From Nostoc sp. ATCC 43529 (lineage in GTDB: Bacteria; Cyanobacteriota; Cyanobacteriia; Cyanobacteriales; Nostocaceae): a stretch of DNA of 64,000 nucleotides. This document shows positions 24,842-34,562 of the stretch, one piece after another; position 1 is the first letter of the stretch; each line of letters begins with the position of its first letter. A program made the translations under genes and the position numbers. Under the pieces are notes generated by a model, which did not search any database, was not told where the DNA came from, and worked only from the letters and a program-made list of their open reading frames with translations. The stretch lies in NCBI GenBank assembly GCA_003326205.1, contig LWTK01000046.1, forward strand, positions 62,001 to 126,000. The letters are read 5' to 3'.

Positions 24842-26290
24842 ATGCGGATTTTATTTGTTGCAGCAGAAGCAGCTCCCATTGCCAAAGTAGGTGGAATGGG
24901 CGATGTTGTTGGTGCATTGCCCAAATTCCTCAGAGCAATGGGTCATGATGTGCGAATATTCATGCCTTACTACGGCTTCTTGCCAGACAAAATGGAGATT
25001 CCCAAAGAACCTATTTGGTGGGGAGATGCCATGTTCCAGCACTTTGCAGTCTACGAAAGCGTTTTGCCTGGTACTGATGTTCCCTTGTACTTATTCGGAC
25101 ATCCCGCCTTCATGCCTCGCCGCATTTACTCAGGAGAAGATGAAGATTGGCGGTTCACCTTGTTTGCCAATGGTGCAGCGGAGTTTGCCTGGAATTACTG
25201 GAAACCAGAAATTATTCACTGCCACGATTGGCATACAGGAATGATTCCTGTATGGATGCACCAAGATCCTGATATTACCACCGTCTTTACGATTCATAAC
25301 TTAGCCTATCAGGGGCCGTGGCGTTGGTATTTAGAAAAAATTACTTGGTGTCCTTGGTATATGCAAGGACACAACACAATGGCAGCTGCGGTGCAGTATG
25401 CCAATAAAGTAAATACAGTTTCGCCGACTTATGCAGAGCAAATCAAGACAGCTGAGTATGGTGAAACATTAGAAGGTTTGTTGTCTTTTATTAGCGGTAA
25501 GTTATCTGGGATTATCAATGGGATTGATGTCGAAGTTTACAATCCAGAAAATGATAAATACATTGCCCAAAACTTCACCGCTGATACTTTGGAGAAACGC
25601 AAAGCTAACAAAATTGCCTTGCAAGAAGAAGTAGGATTAGAAGTTAATGCCGGTGCATTTTTAATTGGGATTGTCACACGGTTAGTAGAACAAAAAGGCA
25701 TCGATTTAATATTGCAAATTCTCGATCGCTTTATGGCCTATACAGATGCACAGTTTGTGTTGTTAGGGACAGGCGATCGCTACTATGAAACTCAGATGTG
25801 GCAATTAGCATCGCGCTTTCCCGGACGCATGGCAACTTACCTCCTGTATAACGATGCCTTGTCTCGGCGCATCTACGCAGGCACAGACGCCTTCCTAATG
25901 CCCAGCCGTTTTGAACCTTGCGGTATTAGCCAAATGATGGCTTTGCGTTACGGTTCCGTGCCCATCGTCCGCCGCACGGGTGGATTAGTTGACACCGTAT
26001 CACATAACGACCCCGTAAATGCCGCAGGCACTGGTTACTGCTTTGACCGCTACGAACCGCTAGACCTTTTCACCTGTATGATTCGGGCTTGGGAAGGCTT
26101 CCGTTTCAAACCCCAATGGGAAGAACTACAAAAACGGGGCATGAGTGAAGACTTTAGCTGGTATCAATCTGCAAAGCAGTACGTGAAATTGTACAGGTCA
26201 ATTTACGGCTTGCCAGAAGAAGAGGAAACACCACAGCCAGAGTTAGTATTAAACGAGGCAGTGGCTACTAGCAATTCCTCAACTCCCTAA
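24842..26290 (+). CDS. glgA: Glycogen synthase (ADP-glucose type)
   Basis: 482 residues from the ATG. It transfers glucose from ADP-glucose to the growing alpha-1,4-glucan. The N-terminal KVGGMGDVVGALPK motif binds the ADP-glucose; IHCHDWHTG, NGIDVEVYNP, LVEQKGIDL and SRFEPCGISQMMALRYGSVP are the GT5 family signatures. The C-terminal ~25 residues are an acidic, low-complexity tail. A strong terminator follows 16 bases after the stop. Cyanobacteria usually have two glgA paralogues; which one this is cannot be decided here. Confidence 0.95.
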   Translation: MRILFVAAEAAPIAKVGGMGDVVGALPKFLRAMGHDVRIFMPYYGFLPDKMEIPKEPIWWGDAMFQHFAVYESVLPGTDVPLYLFGHPAFMPRRIYSGEDEDWRFTLFANGAAEFAWNYWKPEIIHCHDWHTGMIPVWMHQDPDITTVFTIHNLAYQGPWRWYLEKITWCPWYMQGHNTMAAAVQYANKVNTVSPTYAEQIKTAEYGETLEGLLSFISGKLSGIINGIDVEVYNPENDKYIAQNFTADTLEKRKANKIALQEEVGLEVNAGAFLIGIVTRLVEQKGIDLILQILDRFMAYTDAQFVLLGTGDRYYETQMWQLASRFPGRMATYLLYNDALSRRIYAGTDAFLMPSRFEPCGISQMMALRYGSVPIVRRTGGLVDTVSHNDPVNAAGTGYCFDRYEPLDLFTCMIRAWEGFRFKPQWEELQKRGMSEDFSWYQSAKQYVKLYRSIYGLPEEEETPQPELVLNEAVATSNSSTP

Positions 26291-26306
26291 ATAACTACTT
26301 TTTGTG

Positions 26307-26366
26307 ACTCGCGATCGCATTTTCAGATTAGCTTGATGCCTGAAAAATGCGATCGCGAGTTTTTTT
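26307..26366 (+). terminator. Strong terminator after glgA
   Basis: ACTCGCGATCGCATTTT and AAAATGCGATCGCGAGT form a long stem containing two HIP1 octamers, followed by seven T residues. Confidence 0.9.
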
Positions 26367-26502
26367 ATATATCAGGCAATAGGCAATTGATATCGGGGTT
26401 TCACTATCAGTTGATTTTCTAATAATTTCAGGTTTACTTTCAAGATTTATACCAATTCACAATTAAGAAATAACGCACATAAATAAATATACTTTAAACT
26501 AC

Positions 26503-26537
26503 TGTGGTCGATTGAATTTGCAATTTAATCGACCACA
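26503..26537. repeat. 35-bp inverted repeat
   Basis: TGTGGTCGATT and AATCGACCACA are perfect complements around a short centre that can also pair (GAATT/AATTT). There is no T-run, so it is not an obvious terminator. It lies in the 487-base gap between glgA and the secreted protein gene, which otherwise shows no gene. Confidence 0.6.
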
Positions 26538-26777
26538 AATATTAAATGTGTAGTACTTACGTAAAGACCAGAAAAATCTAGCTGCAATCCAGCAGTATCA
26601 CGGATGACAGTAAATCCATCGAAAGCATAAAAAGCTTTTCAAATATATCAATATTATTTCCACAAATTACTTCCCAACTCACAATTATCTCTCTGGAATA
26701 ATGTTGAGTTATATTAGGCAAGCCATCAAGTCCACTGACAACGAAAAATGAAAATCTTGGTAACAGTAGAACTTTAA

Positions 26778-27785
26778 ATGAAATTCAAACCACATTACAT
26801 TTACTTTTTTTGCTTGGCGCTGATTGTAACCCTCATTTTCTACAGCGGTTATGTACCAGCCTCGGCTCAAAATTTCTCGAAGCGAGATGCCGCTTACTGG
26901 CCATTCGCTACCAACAGTCCGTGGAATATGCCAATTGGTTCTAAAGCAAAATTTGAGCCTGTGAGTTCACCACAGTGGACAACAAACGCACTAAAGTACG
27001 GATTCATTATCAACTCGACAGACTACACAATTCCTGTCTACATTGCCACTTACTCAGACCCAATCCGCAAAGTGTATCGCACCGATAACAAAACTCAGGG
27101 TTACGTCGCCTTCCAGCAGCGTGTCCCAGACTCCGCAAAGCCAAGTCCAGGGGGCGACGCCCATCTCGCTATCATCGATCAGACCCACAGCTATGTTACC
27201 GAAATGCTGCGTGGCAAGCGGCGTTCTGACGGAAACTTAGAAGCGCCCTTCCCGAACAAGATCGATCTGCGTGGTACTGGGATCTTCAAAGACTATCATG
27301 GGTCATGCGCCTACGGTGGCTCTTGTATAGCCGGACTAATCCGCAAAGGCGAAATCAAGACTGGCATCAACCATGCGTTACGCATATCCATTACCACAGC
27401 CGTTTTGAATAAAAATGCCCCAGCTGGGAAACCATACGTGTGGCCTGCTAACACAGCGGATGACGGTGATGGGAGAAGCTACAAAGGCACAGGCAATGTG
27501 TACATGGGATCTTTACTGGCTATTCCGCCTAATGTCAACATTGAGGAAATTGCTTCCAAAGGTACACCAGCCTACAACCTAGCTAAAGCACTCCAAGACT
27601 ACGGTGCTTACGTGGTAGATCGAGGCCACCTCAATCTTTACGCAGAACCTACAGCAAAAGACGAGGTTAAAACGCTCATGTACAATAGCTCCATACCAAA
27701 ATACCTACAAGTGGTAGTCAACAACAGTCCCAGTTCTGTTGGAGGTGGAGGTAAGCGAAGGCGTCCGCTAGCCCCTCCCGTCTAG
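26778..27785 (+). CDS. Secreted protein of unknown function
   Basis: 335 residues. A clear signal peptide ends at about residue 31 (VPASAQN). The mature part has motifs such as FATNSPWNMPIGSKAKFEP, GDAHLAIID, GSCAYGGSCIAGLIRKGEI and NHALRISI, and is probably a folded extracellular or periplasmic domain. I have seen similar WNMPIGS-type sequences in secreted bacterial proteins, but cannot name a function. The last residues, GGGGKRRRPLAPPV, are encoded by a GC-rich stretch resembling the intergenic repeats, so the C-terminus may have been altered by a repeat insertion. Confidence 0.7.
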   Translation: MKFKPHYIYFFCLALIVTLIFYSGYVPASAQNFSKRDAAYWPFATNSPWNMPIGSKAKFEPVSSPQWTTNALKYGFIINSTDYTIPVYIATYSDPIRKVYRTDNKTQGYVAFQQRVPDSAKPSPGGDAHLAIIDQTHSYVTEMLRGKRRSDGNLEAPFPNKIDLRGTGIFKDYHGSCAYGGSCIAGLIRKGEIKTGINHALRISITTAVLNKNAPAGKPYVWPANTADDGDGRSYKGTGNVYMGSLLAIPPNVNIEEIASKGTPAYNLAKALQDYGAYVVDRGHLNLYAEPTAKDEVKTLMYNSSIPKYLQVVVNNSPSSVGGGGKRRRPLAPPV

Positions 27786-28102
27786 CCATAAGAAAAAGTT
27801 TGTGAGCAGTTGAAAGGGAAATTGGGAAAGAATTTAATTCTTGCCAAAGTGTTTGAATATTATTGAAATAAAAGAGAGTTCATGATTTGCACTCACAAGC
27901 AACAATGAAAATTTCTTTTCCCTACTCCGTACAGACAAGGGTTAATCGCGTCTCTACCCATTCACTACTCCTACTTTAAAGGCAACTAATCATGGGAAAA
28001 TTCCACAACCAAAGCATTAAAATATTTCTTTACCAGCCAACAGTCAGCACTATTTTCAAGCTAGATCTAATCATATTTTTTATTTCATATCAAGCCTAAT
28101 TT

Positions 28103-28996
28103 ATGAAAAAAGATAATTTTTATCGATACCGTAATTATGGACTAATTGGGTTAATATCCTTAACCAGCGTATTAAGTACAACTACATCTGCCTTAACAGA
28201 ATTAGTGGGCAATTCCCCAACTCAAGAAAATTCCATCCCTGCTTCTAACTTGATGTGGCCGACTCAAGGTTTTATTTCTCAAGGCTTTCGTAAATATCAA
28301 CATGAAGGAATCGATATCACTGGGGCATCCGGTACTCCTATTGTTGCTGCTGCATCCGGTACAGTTATTAAAGCAGGTTGGGATAATTGGGGATTAGGCA
28401 ATGCCATAACTATTAAACATCCTAATGGCAGCGTTACTGTTTATGGTCACAATCGCCGTTTATTAGTTAGTAAAGGTCAACAAGTTATTCAAGGCCAAAT
28501 TATTGCCGAGATGGGATCTACAGGCAATAGTACAGCACCTCATCTCCACTTTGAAGTTCATCCACAAGGTCGAATCGCAGTCGATCCGCTTCGTCTATTG
28601 GCATCCTCAACCGCAAATGTTACTCCTGCTTCTAAAGTTCAGCAAGTTGCTAATTCTAACCGGCCAGTCTCAACACTTCCAGTAGTAAAGCAAGTTTCAC
28701 CTTCGCAGCCAATTACAATAAATTCTCCACCTTTAAATAGTAATACTCAATGCAATGGAGTGACGATTATTGGAGGTGAGACTGCAAAAATTCGTGTCAA
28801 AGTGTGCGAAGAAAATGGCCAGTTATTTTATATTGGGCAGATGAAACAAAACCCAAATCAGCCTCTAAAAATACCTGCTTTGAATGTTGGCAAAGATAAA
28901 TATCAAGCAAATAATGGGAGTTTTTCTTATTTAGTCACTCCTCAAAAAGTAGAAGTTTGGCAAAATGGCAGTCGAATTCGTTCTGAAAATTTTTAG
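28103..28996 (+). CDS. M23-family peptidase (LytM domain)
   Basis: 297 residues with a hydrophobic N-terminal segment (about 13-30), probably a signal or anchor. Residues ~50-165 are an M23/LytM metallopeptidase domain: MWPTQGFISQGF, the zinc ligands His67 and Asp71 in HEGIDIT, and the HLHFEVHPQG motif (His147, His149). All ligand positions are present, so the enzyme should be active on peptidoglycan cross-links in the periplasm. The C-terminal ~100 residues form an extra domain I do not recognise. Confidence 0.88.
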   Translation: MKKDNFYRYRNYGLIGLISLTSVLSTTTSALTELVGNSPTQENSIPASNLMWPTQGFISQGFRKYQHEGIDITGASGTPIVAAASGTVIKAGWDNWGLGNAITIKHPNGSVTVYGHNRRLLVSKGQQVIQGQIIAEMGSTGNSTAPHLHFEVHPQGRIAVDPLRLLASSTANVTPASKVQQVANSNRPVSTLPVVKQVSPSQPITINSPPLNSNTQCNGVTIIGGETAKIRVKVCEENGQLFYIGQMKQNPNQPLKIPALNVGKDKYQANNGSFSYLVTPQKVEVWQNGSRIRSENF

Positions 28997-29216
28997 GTTT
29001 TAACTATATTAATCTGCTTTGATTTTTGAACTTGATTTTTGAACTTGTAGTAATATCGTCGCATAAATGCTTGTTACGATCGCCAACATTGGGACTATTC
29101 TGTAAATAACCAAGCAGGCGATCGCTATTACGTGCCACCACTACATAAAAACTGTCCCTCTCCGACTCAAAGAGGGACAGACTTGAGCTTTAGTTCAAGA
29201 TACTGAATCCTATTGA

Positions 29217-29888
29217 TTAAACACCAACAGGAGTAGGTGCAACGTAGTTAGCATATCGCTGGATGTAAAATTCTGTGGAGTTAGCGATCGCTTTCACAGA
29301 CTCACGCTCTTTGAGGGCGTGCTTCCATTGTTTCAGACGCGTAAATTCACTGGGTATACTAAAACCACGATACTCCTTGAGTGCGCCCCAGCGCTCAAAC
29401 CACGGGAAATAGGTCAAGTCTACCAAACTGATGGATTCACCAAACCAGTAGGGGCCTTCCCCAGATAGTTTTCCTAGACCTTCGTTTTCAAGAAATTCCA
29501 AGTGTTTATATAGTTCCTGCTTAGCTTCTTCTTGTTTTTGGACATCTGAACTTCGCAGCAGGTTGGAAAAAGCAGAAACAAATCTAGTATTGGCAAAATC
29601 AATCCAGATGCGAGCCTGCGCCCTAGCAATAGGATCGCTAGGTAACAGCGGTGGATTAGGAAATACCTCATCTAGATACTCGTTAATGATTGCTGACTCC
29701 CAAACTCGCTCATTATTATGAGTAATTGCCGGTACTTTGCCATAGGGCGAAACCTTTCTAAAGCCCTCTGGTGGATTCTGCAAATCAATCTCAATCAAAT
29801 CGAAGTCAATGCCTTTCTCTTGAAGTACCAAGCGGGTACGGTGAGCATAAGGACAAACAACTGCACTGTATAGTTTGATTTCAGCCAT
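29217..29888 (-). CDS. Glutathione S-transferase family protein
   Basis: 223 residues. The N-terminal thioredoxin-like domain has the motif CPYAHRTR (Cys12), followed by SPYGKVPAI and WESAIINEYLDE, which bind glutathione. The helical C-terminal domain follows. A cysteine rather than serine or tyrosine at the active site is typical of omega/lambda-like classes, which act as thiol transferases or dehydroascorbate reductases. Soluble, cytoplasmic. Confidence 0.88.
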   Translation of the reverse strand: MAEIKLYSAVVCPYAHRTRLVLQEKGIDFDLIEIDLQNPPEGFRKVSPYGKVPAITHNNERVWESAIINEYLDEVFPNPPLLPSDPIARAQARIWIDFANTRFVSAFSNLLRSSDVQKQEEAKQELYKHLEFLENEGLGKLSGEGPYWFGESISLVDLTYFPWFERWGALKEYRGFSIPSEFTRLKQWKHALKERESVKAIANSTEFYIQRYANYVAPTPVGV

Positions 29889-30119
29889 TTTAAGTTCCTT
29901 TGAAAATTAGGATTACTGGGGACTGGGGACTAGGGACTGGGGACTGGGGATTGGGCAGCTTTCTGGGGCAGGTTTTTTTGATTAGACAAATTTTTGGGAT
30001 TTTAAAACCAAAATCATTGTCTGAGAACTTAAAACTACGTTCAATAATTGAGAACATTCTCAACTATTTATCGAAAGCCTAAAAACCTGCCCTTGAAAGA
30101 TCTCCCCATCTCCCCATTC

Positions 30120-31157
30120 CTACGGCGCTGGGTTCGGTGACAGAGAATGAACTTTATCTAACTCTTCCAAAATGTCTTTGTTGAGAACTACATCGACGCT
30201 TTCGAGATTTTCTTTGAGTTGTTCGAGTGTTGTAGCACCAATGATTGTGCTAGCCACAAACCAACGACTCCGCACAAATGCTAAAGCTAGATGTGCTGGA
30301 CTCAGTTGATAGCGCTTGGCAATGTCTACATAAGCTTTTACTGCTTCGCTGACTTTTGGTTTCAGATAGCGCTGACCAAAATTTTCAAACAAAGTCACTC
30401 TTGCTTTCTCTGGTTTGCCGTTTAAATATTTGCCAGTTAAGAAGCCAAACGCCAAAGGACTATAAGCTAGTAACCCAATTTCTTCGTAATAAACTGCTTC
30501 TGCTAAGTGTCCGTCAAATACTCGATTGAGTAAATTGTAAGCATTTTGAATCGAAACAACTTTGGGCAATCCTAACTGTTTGGCAATGTTACTAAACTGG
30601 GTGACTCCCCAAGGAGTTTCATTACTCAAACCGATATAGCGAATTTTACCTGCTTTAATGACATCGCGAAAAACTTCTAGCTGTTCGACTATGGGAACTG
30701 TTTCGCCTACTTGAGTAGGATCGAAAACCGTTTGTCCGAATCGTGGCACGTAGCGATCAGGCCAGTGAATTTGGTACAAATCTATATAATCTGTTTGTAA
30801 TCTTTTGAGGCTATCGTCTACAGCTTGTTTAATATTATCACGGTCAATTGCTTTAGCTCCACCGCGTACCCATTTAAAGCCTCTACCAGGCCCGGCGATT
30901 TTAGTAGCGATGATAAGTTTATCTCTTTGTTGATGCTTTAACCATTCACCGATGTAAGTTTCAGTTAATCCATAAGTTTCACCACTTGTAGGTACTGGAT
31001 ACATCTCAGCCGCATCAATAAAATTGACTCCTTCACCAATAGAATAATCTAGCTGTTGGTGGGCTTCTTCAATGGTATTTTGCTGTCCATAAGTCATGGT
31101 GCCTAGACAGATTTCAGAAACTTTTAAGTCACTATTGCCAAGTTGGCTGTACTTCAT
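30120..31157 (-). CDS. Aldo/keto reductase, Tas-like
   Basis: 345 residues. The barrel motifs are LGTMTYGQQN, FIDAAEMYPVP (Asp and Tyr of the catalytic set), IATKIAGPGRGFKWVRGG and YQIHWPDRYVPRFG. The last two resemble the Tas/YghZ-like NADP-dependent aldo-keto reductases. It reduces an aldehyde or ketone of unknown identity with NADPH in the cytoplasm. It is leftward, like the GST gene 230 bases further on; the two may share a redox or detoxification role, an inference from position only. Confidence 0.88.
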   Translation of the reverse strand: MKYSQLGNSDLKVSEICLGTMTYGQQNTIEEAHQQLDYSIGEGVNFIDAAEMYPVPTSGETYGLTETYIGEWLKHQQRDKLIIATKIAGPGRGFKWVRGGAKAIDRDNIKQAVDDSLKRLQTDYIDLYQIHWPDRYVPRFGQTVFDPTQVGETVPIVEQLEVFRDVIKAGKIRYIGLSNETPWGVTQFSNIAKQLGLPKVVSIQNAYNLLNRVFDGHLAEAVYYEEIGLLAYSPLAFGFLTGKYLNGKPEKARVTLFENFGQRYLKPKVSEAVKAYVDIAKRYQLSPAHLALAFVRSRWFVASTIIGATTLEQLKENLESVDVVLNKDILEELDKVHSLSPNPAP

Positions 31158-31619
31158 ATTTTTGGATCAATTTTTAGTTCAAGGATAGCAGACTTATTTG
31201 ATAATTTATATCCAAAAAATATTTCATAAAGATGCTATTTTAAATATAATTTTTTGGATTAATTTTTCTATATTTTGATATTTTTATACAAAAAATAATC
31301 GAACTAATAATACAGCACAAAGCCCCAAATATTAAAGCAAGTTTGGCACTGTTTATACTCGCAAATCCACTTGTAAATAACTTCATTATTGCATAAATTA
31401 ATCACATAAGTAAGCTAAGCTTGAGCAATAAAGAATCCAAAATTGTAATACAAAATACTTGCTTTAAGGAAGTTTTTGTGGATATAGACTTTTTCAGCCT
31501 GAGTAAATACTACGATAAAGCAGTCGGCTTACAGTAGTATAACAGAAAGTCTTAAGATTCTTCTAAAATTAAGTCTTAATAAATCTTTATAGTGCTAATG
31601 TTCGCACTAGCACAGCAAG

Positions 31620-31742
31620 CTAGTGGTCTATCGCATTAATTTTGAGGGATAAATATGTTTGTAGTAAGGACTTTAGTCCTTGATTTTTAAGCACTAAAGT
31701 GCTTACTACGAACCTTTCAGAACTAATGCGACGAACCACTAG
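31620..31742. mobile_element. MITE-like element, family A, copy 2
   Basis: A 123-bp element with TA flanks. The left end, GTGGTCTATCGCATTAATTT, is identical to the copy at 6833; the right end reversed is GTGGTTCGTCGCATTAGTTC. Its interior is a different inverted repeat (GTAGTAAGGACTTTAGTCC with CACTAAAGTGCTTACTAC), itself a common cyanobacterial palindrome type. The two copies therefore share ends but not interiors. Confidence 0.75.
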
Positions 31743-32136
31743 GTAGAGAGCTTATTCTAATTCTGAATTCTGATCAAGCTAGTAATGAATTACGAAGCTG
31801 TTTTTACGGCTCAAGCAAGATGTCAGGTTAAACTAACATCTTGCTTAATTTTTGATAACTCTATTTTATAAGATGAAGACTGTCTACTGACATTAAAGAC
31901 CTCAATTTTAATCTTTTTAGTAGTACCTATTCTACAGTTATTAGTTAATGAATTTTTGTCTTAAATATCACCATGTGTATTGATGACAAAGCTGTTAATT
32001 TTGAGTAAAAAACTTATTTTTGTTAGAAAGATTGTTGATAAAGCCAAATTAATCAATATATAACCTGATGTTAATACTTGGTACTTAAATTAATGACAAC
32101 TTGATTGTTTTAGTCTGCTTAAGCAGCATCACCTAG

Positions 32137-32177
32137 TCTTAATTTGTTATTAACTGCTATTTAGTGGCTGTTAACAA
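32137..32177 (+). promoter_or_regulatory. Candidate PHO box upstream of phoX
   Basis: The motifs CTTAATTT, ATTAACTG and TTTAGTGG follow one another at an 11-bp period, with GTTAACAA 10 bp further on. Cyanobacterial PHO boxes are 8-bp CTTAACCT-like repeats spaced by 3 bp and bind the SphR/PhoB regulator under phosphate starvation. The match is imperfect, but it lies 130-170 bases before a PhoX-type phosphatase gene. Confidence 0.4.
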
Positions 32178-32305
32178 GATGTCAAATCTCAATAAATATC
32201 TCAGTAATGTATGTAAATATGTGGAATATTTATTTACCAAATTACTCGTGTTATTGAGAAATGAACTGAATAGCAACCTCGTAAGCCTTAAATGGAGAAC
32301 AAAGA

Positions 32306-34468
32306 ATGAAAGGACGCTTTCACCCTAAAAACAATTTGACCCTCAACCCATCTCGTAATGAGTCAATTCGTGACGTTATTGACCGCGTTAGTCTGAGTCG
32401 GCGGCGGTTCATCATGACGGCTGTGGGTACGTCGGTGCTAACTGTTCTAGGCGATGTTTCCATCGGTGGCTTTCTTCAAAGTGTTGATGCAGCCCCGATT
32501 CCTAAGGGAACGGGATTTGGTGGCATAGGCTTCAAGAGCGTCCCACCAAATCTCCTCAACCCAGTTACAGGACTTTTAGAAAAGGATCTTGTCAGTGTTC
32601 CTGAAGGTTACACAGCTAAAGTACTGATTGCTTGGGGAGATCCCATCGCTCCCGGTGGCCCAACTTGGTTAGCAGATGCCTCCCAAGATGCCGCTGCTCA
32701 AGAAAAGCAGTTTGGTATGCACAATGACGGTATGTACTACTTCCCTTTACAGCCAGGGAGTGTTGTTGGTCGAACAGTAAGTTCACAAACAAGATCCTTA
32801 AGAGGCTTTTTAAACCAACCAATTAATACTGGTCTGTTGTGCGTCAACCACGAGTACACCCAGGAATCGATTTTGCATCCAGATGGTTTGGATACAGTCA
32901 CAATTGCCAAGGTACGCAAGTCTCAGGCTGCTCATGGCGTGTCTGTTGTGGAAATTTCCAAAAACGGCAATGAGTGGAGTTTCAATCCGAATTCATCTTA
33001 TGGTCGCCGCATTACCGGCAACACCGAAATGAGAGTTTCAGGGCCTGCGGCTGGCAATATTCTCCTGAAGTCCAAAAAGTTTAACATTACGCCAACTGGC
33101 TCTATTGACACTGGCACGCTCAACGACGGCTACACCGCTTATGGTACACTCAATAACTGTGCCAACGGCTACACACCTTGGGGAACTTACTTAACTTGTG
33201 AGGAAAATTGGAACGGGTATTTTGCCAATCCCACACAAGACGTAGTTGCAATTGAGGGCATCGAAAAGTCGGATATTCTCGCAGGACAAAATCGGTACGG
33301 CATTGGAACAGCATCTAGCTATCGCTGGCCTGAGGTCGATCCACGCTTCGATGCCAGCACCAACCCACTCGAACCCCATTTATTCGGTTGGGTGGTCGAG
33401 ATCGATCCTTACAATCCCAAAAGCAAGCCAGTCAAACGCACTGCCCTTGGTCGGTTCAAGCATGAAAGCGCTCAGGTCGTTGTGGATGACAACAACCGTG
33501 TTGCTTTCTATATGGGTGACGACGAGCGCAACGAGTATATCTACAAGTTCGTTTGTGCCCAACCCTTCAATCCCACAAATCGGGATGCTAACCGCAATTT
33601 GCTTGACAACGGTGTTCTGTACGTTGCTAAATTCAAAGACAACGGTACTGGTGAGTGGCTGCCTTTGGTCTATGGTCAGCGTGGTCTGACACCAGAGAAC
33701 GGCTTCAAAAACCAAGCTGAGGTTTTGGTGAAGACAAGACAAGCTGGCGATCGCGTCGGCGCAACTATGATGGATCGTCCAGAGTGGGTAGCTGTACGTC
33801 CCCGCATTGGTGGATATAAAGAGATTGAAGTCTATTGCACATTGACTAACAATACTCGTCGTGGCACAACGCCAGTTTCCTCCAACCAGCCAGATGGCTC
33901 AACGGCAGGAGGTAGTGCCCGTCCTCCTGTGGATGCTGCCAACCCACGCCCTGACAACCGCTACGGTCATATCATTCGCTGGCGGGAAGATGGACAAAGC
34001 GTTACAACAACTACCTTTAAATGGGATATTTTCTTTGAAGCTGGCGACAAAACTAGACCCGAACCAAATCTTCAGGGCAACATTAAAGGTGACGACTTAA
34101 GTTCACCAGATGGTCTCTGGTTCGACGACTTCGGCCGCCTCTGGGTTCAGACCGACCACGCAGGCGATGGTGTCGGTGATTTGGTAAATATCGGTAGTAA
34201 CACGATGTCGTGTGCTGACCCCAACACCAAACAAGTTAGACGCTTCTTGACTAGCCCCACGGATTGTGAGGTAACTGGTGTTGTCACCACACCCGATGGC
34301 AAAGCTATGTTTGTTAATATCCAACACCCAGGCGATCGCGGAGATGCCTCGAATCCGACAATCGCCAGCAATTGGCCTAATAGTCAAGGCTATGGCCCAG
34401 CAGGTCGCCCACGTTCATCAGTGGTAGTAATTACCCGCAATGACGGTGGTGTTATTGGTGGCCTTTAA
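32306..34468 (+). CDS. phoX: PhoX-family alkaline phosphatase (DUF839), Tat-exported
   Basis: 720 residues. The twin-arginine signal SRRRFIMTAVG lies at residues ~32-42 with a hydrophobic stretch after it. The mature protein has PhoX-type segments: NHEYTQESIL, NCANGYTPWGTYLTCEENWNGYF, GWVVEIDPYNP, GRFKHESAQVV and SSPDGLWFDDFGRLWVQTD. PhoX enzymes carry calcium and iron and release phosphate from organic esters outside the cytoplasm. Phosphate control is likely, and a candidate PHO box stands upstream. A strong terminator follows. Confidence 0.88.
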   Translation: MKGRFHPKNNLTLNPSRNESIRDVIDRVSLSRRRFIMTAVGTSVLTVLGDVSIGGFLQSVDAAPIPKGTGFGGIGFKSVPPNLLNPVTGLLEKDLVSVPEGYTAKVLIAWGDPIAPGGPTWLADASQDAAAQEKQFGMHNDGMYYFPLQPGSVVGRTVSSQTRSLRGFLNQPINTGLLCVNHEYTQESILHPDGLDTVTIAKVRKSQAAHGVSVVEISKNGNEWSFNPNSSYGRRITGNTEMRVSGPAAGNILLKSKKFNITPTGSIDTGTLNDGYTAYGTLNNCANGYTPWGTYLTCEENWNGYFANPTQDVVAIEGIEKSDILAGQNRYGIGTASSYRWPEVDPRFDASTNPLEPHLFGWVVEIDPYNPKSKPVKRTALGRFKHESAQVVVDDNNRVAFYMGDDERNEYIYKFVCAQPFNPTNRDANRNLLDNGVLYVAKFKDNGTGEWLPLVYGQRGLTPENGFKNQAEVLVKTRQAGDRVGATMMDRPEWVAVRPRIGGYKEIEVYCTLTNNTRRGTTPVSSNQPDGSTAGGSARPPVDAANPRPDNRYGHIIRWREDGQSVTTTTFKWDIFFEAGDKTRPEPNLQGNIKGDDLSSPDGLWFDDFGRLWVQTDHAGDGVGDLVNIGSNTMSCADPNTKQVRRFLTSPTDCEVTGVVTTPDGKAMFVNIQHPGDRGDASNPTIASNWPNSQGYGPAGRPRSSVVVITRNDGGVIGGL

Positions 34469-34500
34469 AATCTAAGAACTAGCACGGTCAAGATTTGAAT

Positions 34501-34536
34501 AAAAAAAATCCCCACTGATCGGTGGGGATTTTTTTA
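34501..34536. terminator. Bidirectional terminator between phoX and the PEP-CTERM gene
   Basis: ATCCCCAC and GTGGGGAT pair across a six-base loop, with a run of A before and a run of T after, so it can stop transcription from both convergent genes. Confidence 0.88.
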
Positions 34537-34562
34537 ATCAAAATTTTACTGATTGTGTAAGG

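Larger units (their letters stand above)
31158..32305. other. 1.15-kb intergenic region upstream of phoX
   Basis: AT-rich with no gene seen. It contains a MITE-like element at 31620-31742 and a run of phased TTAA-type repeats at 32137-32177 that may be a PHO box. It should also hold the aldo/keto reductase promoter at its left end. Confidence 0.5.
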
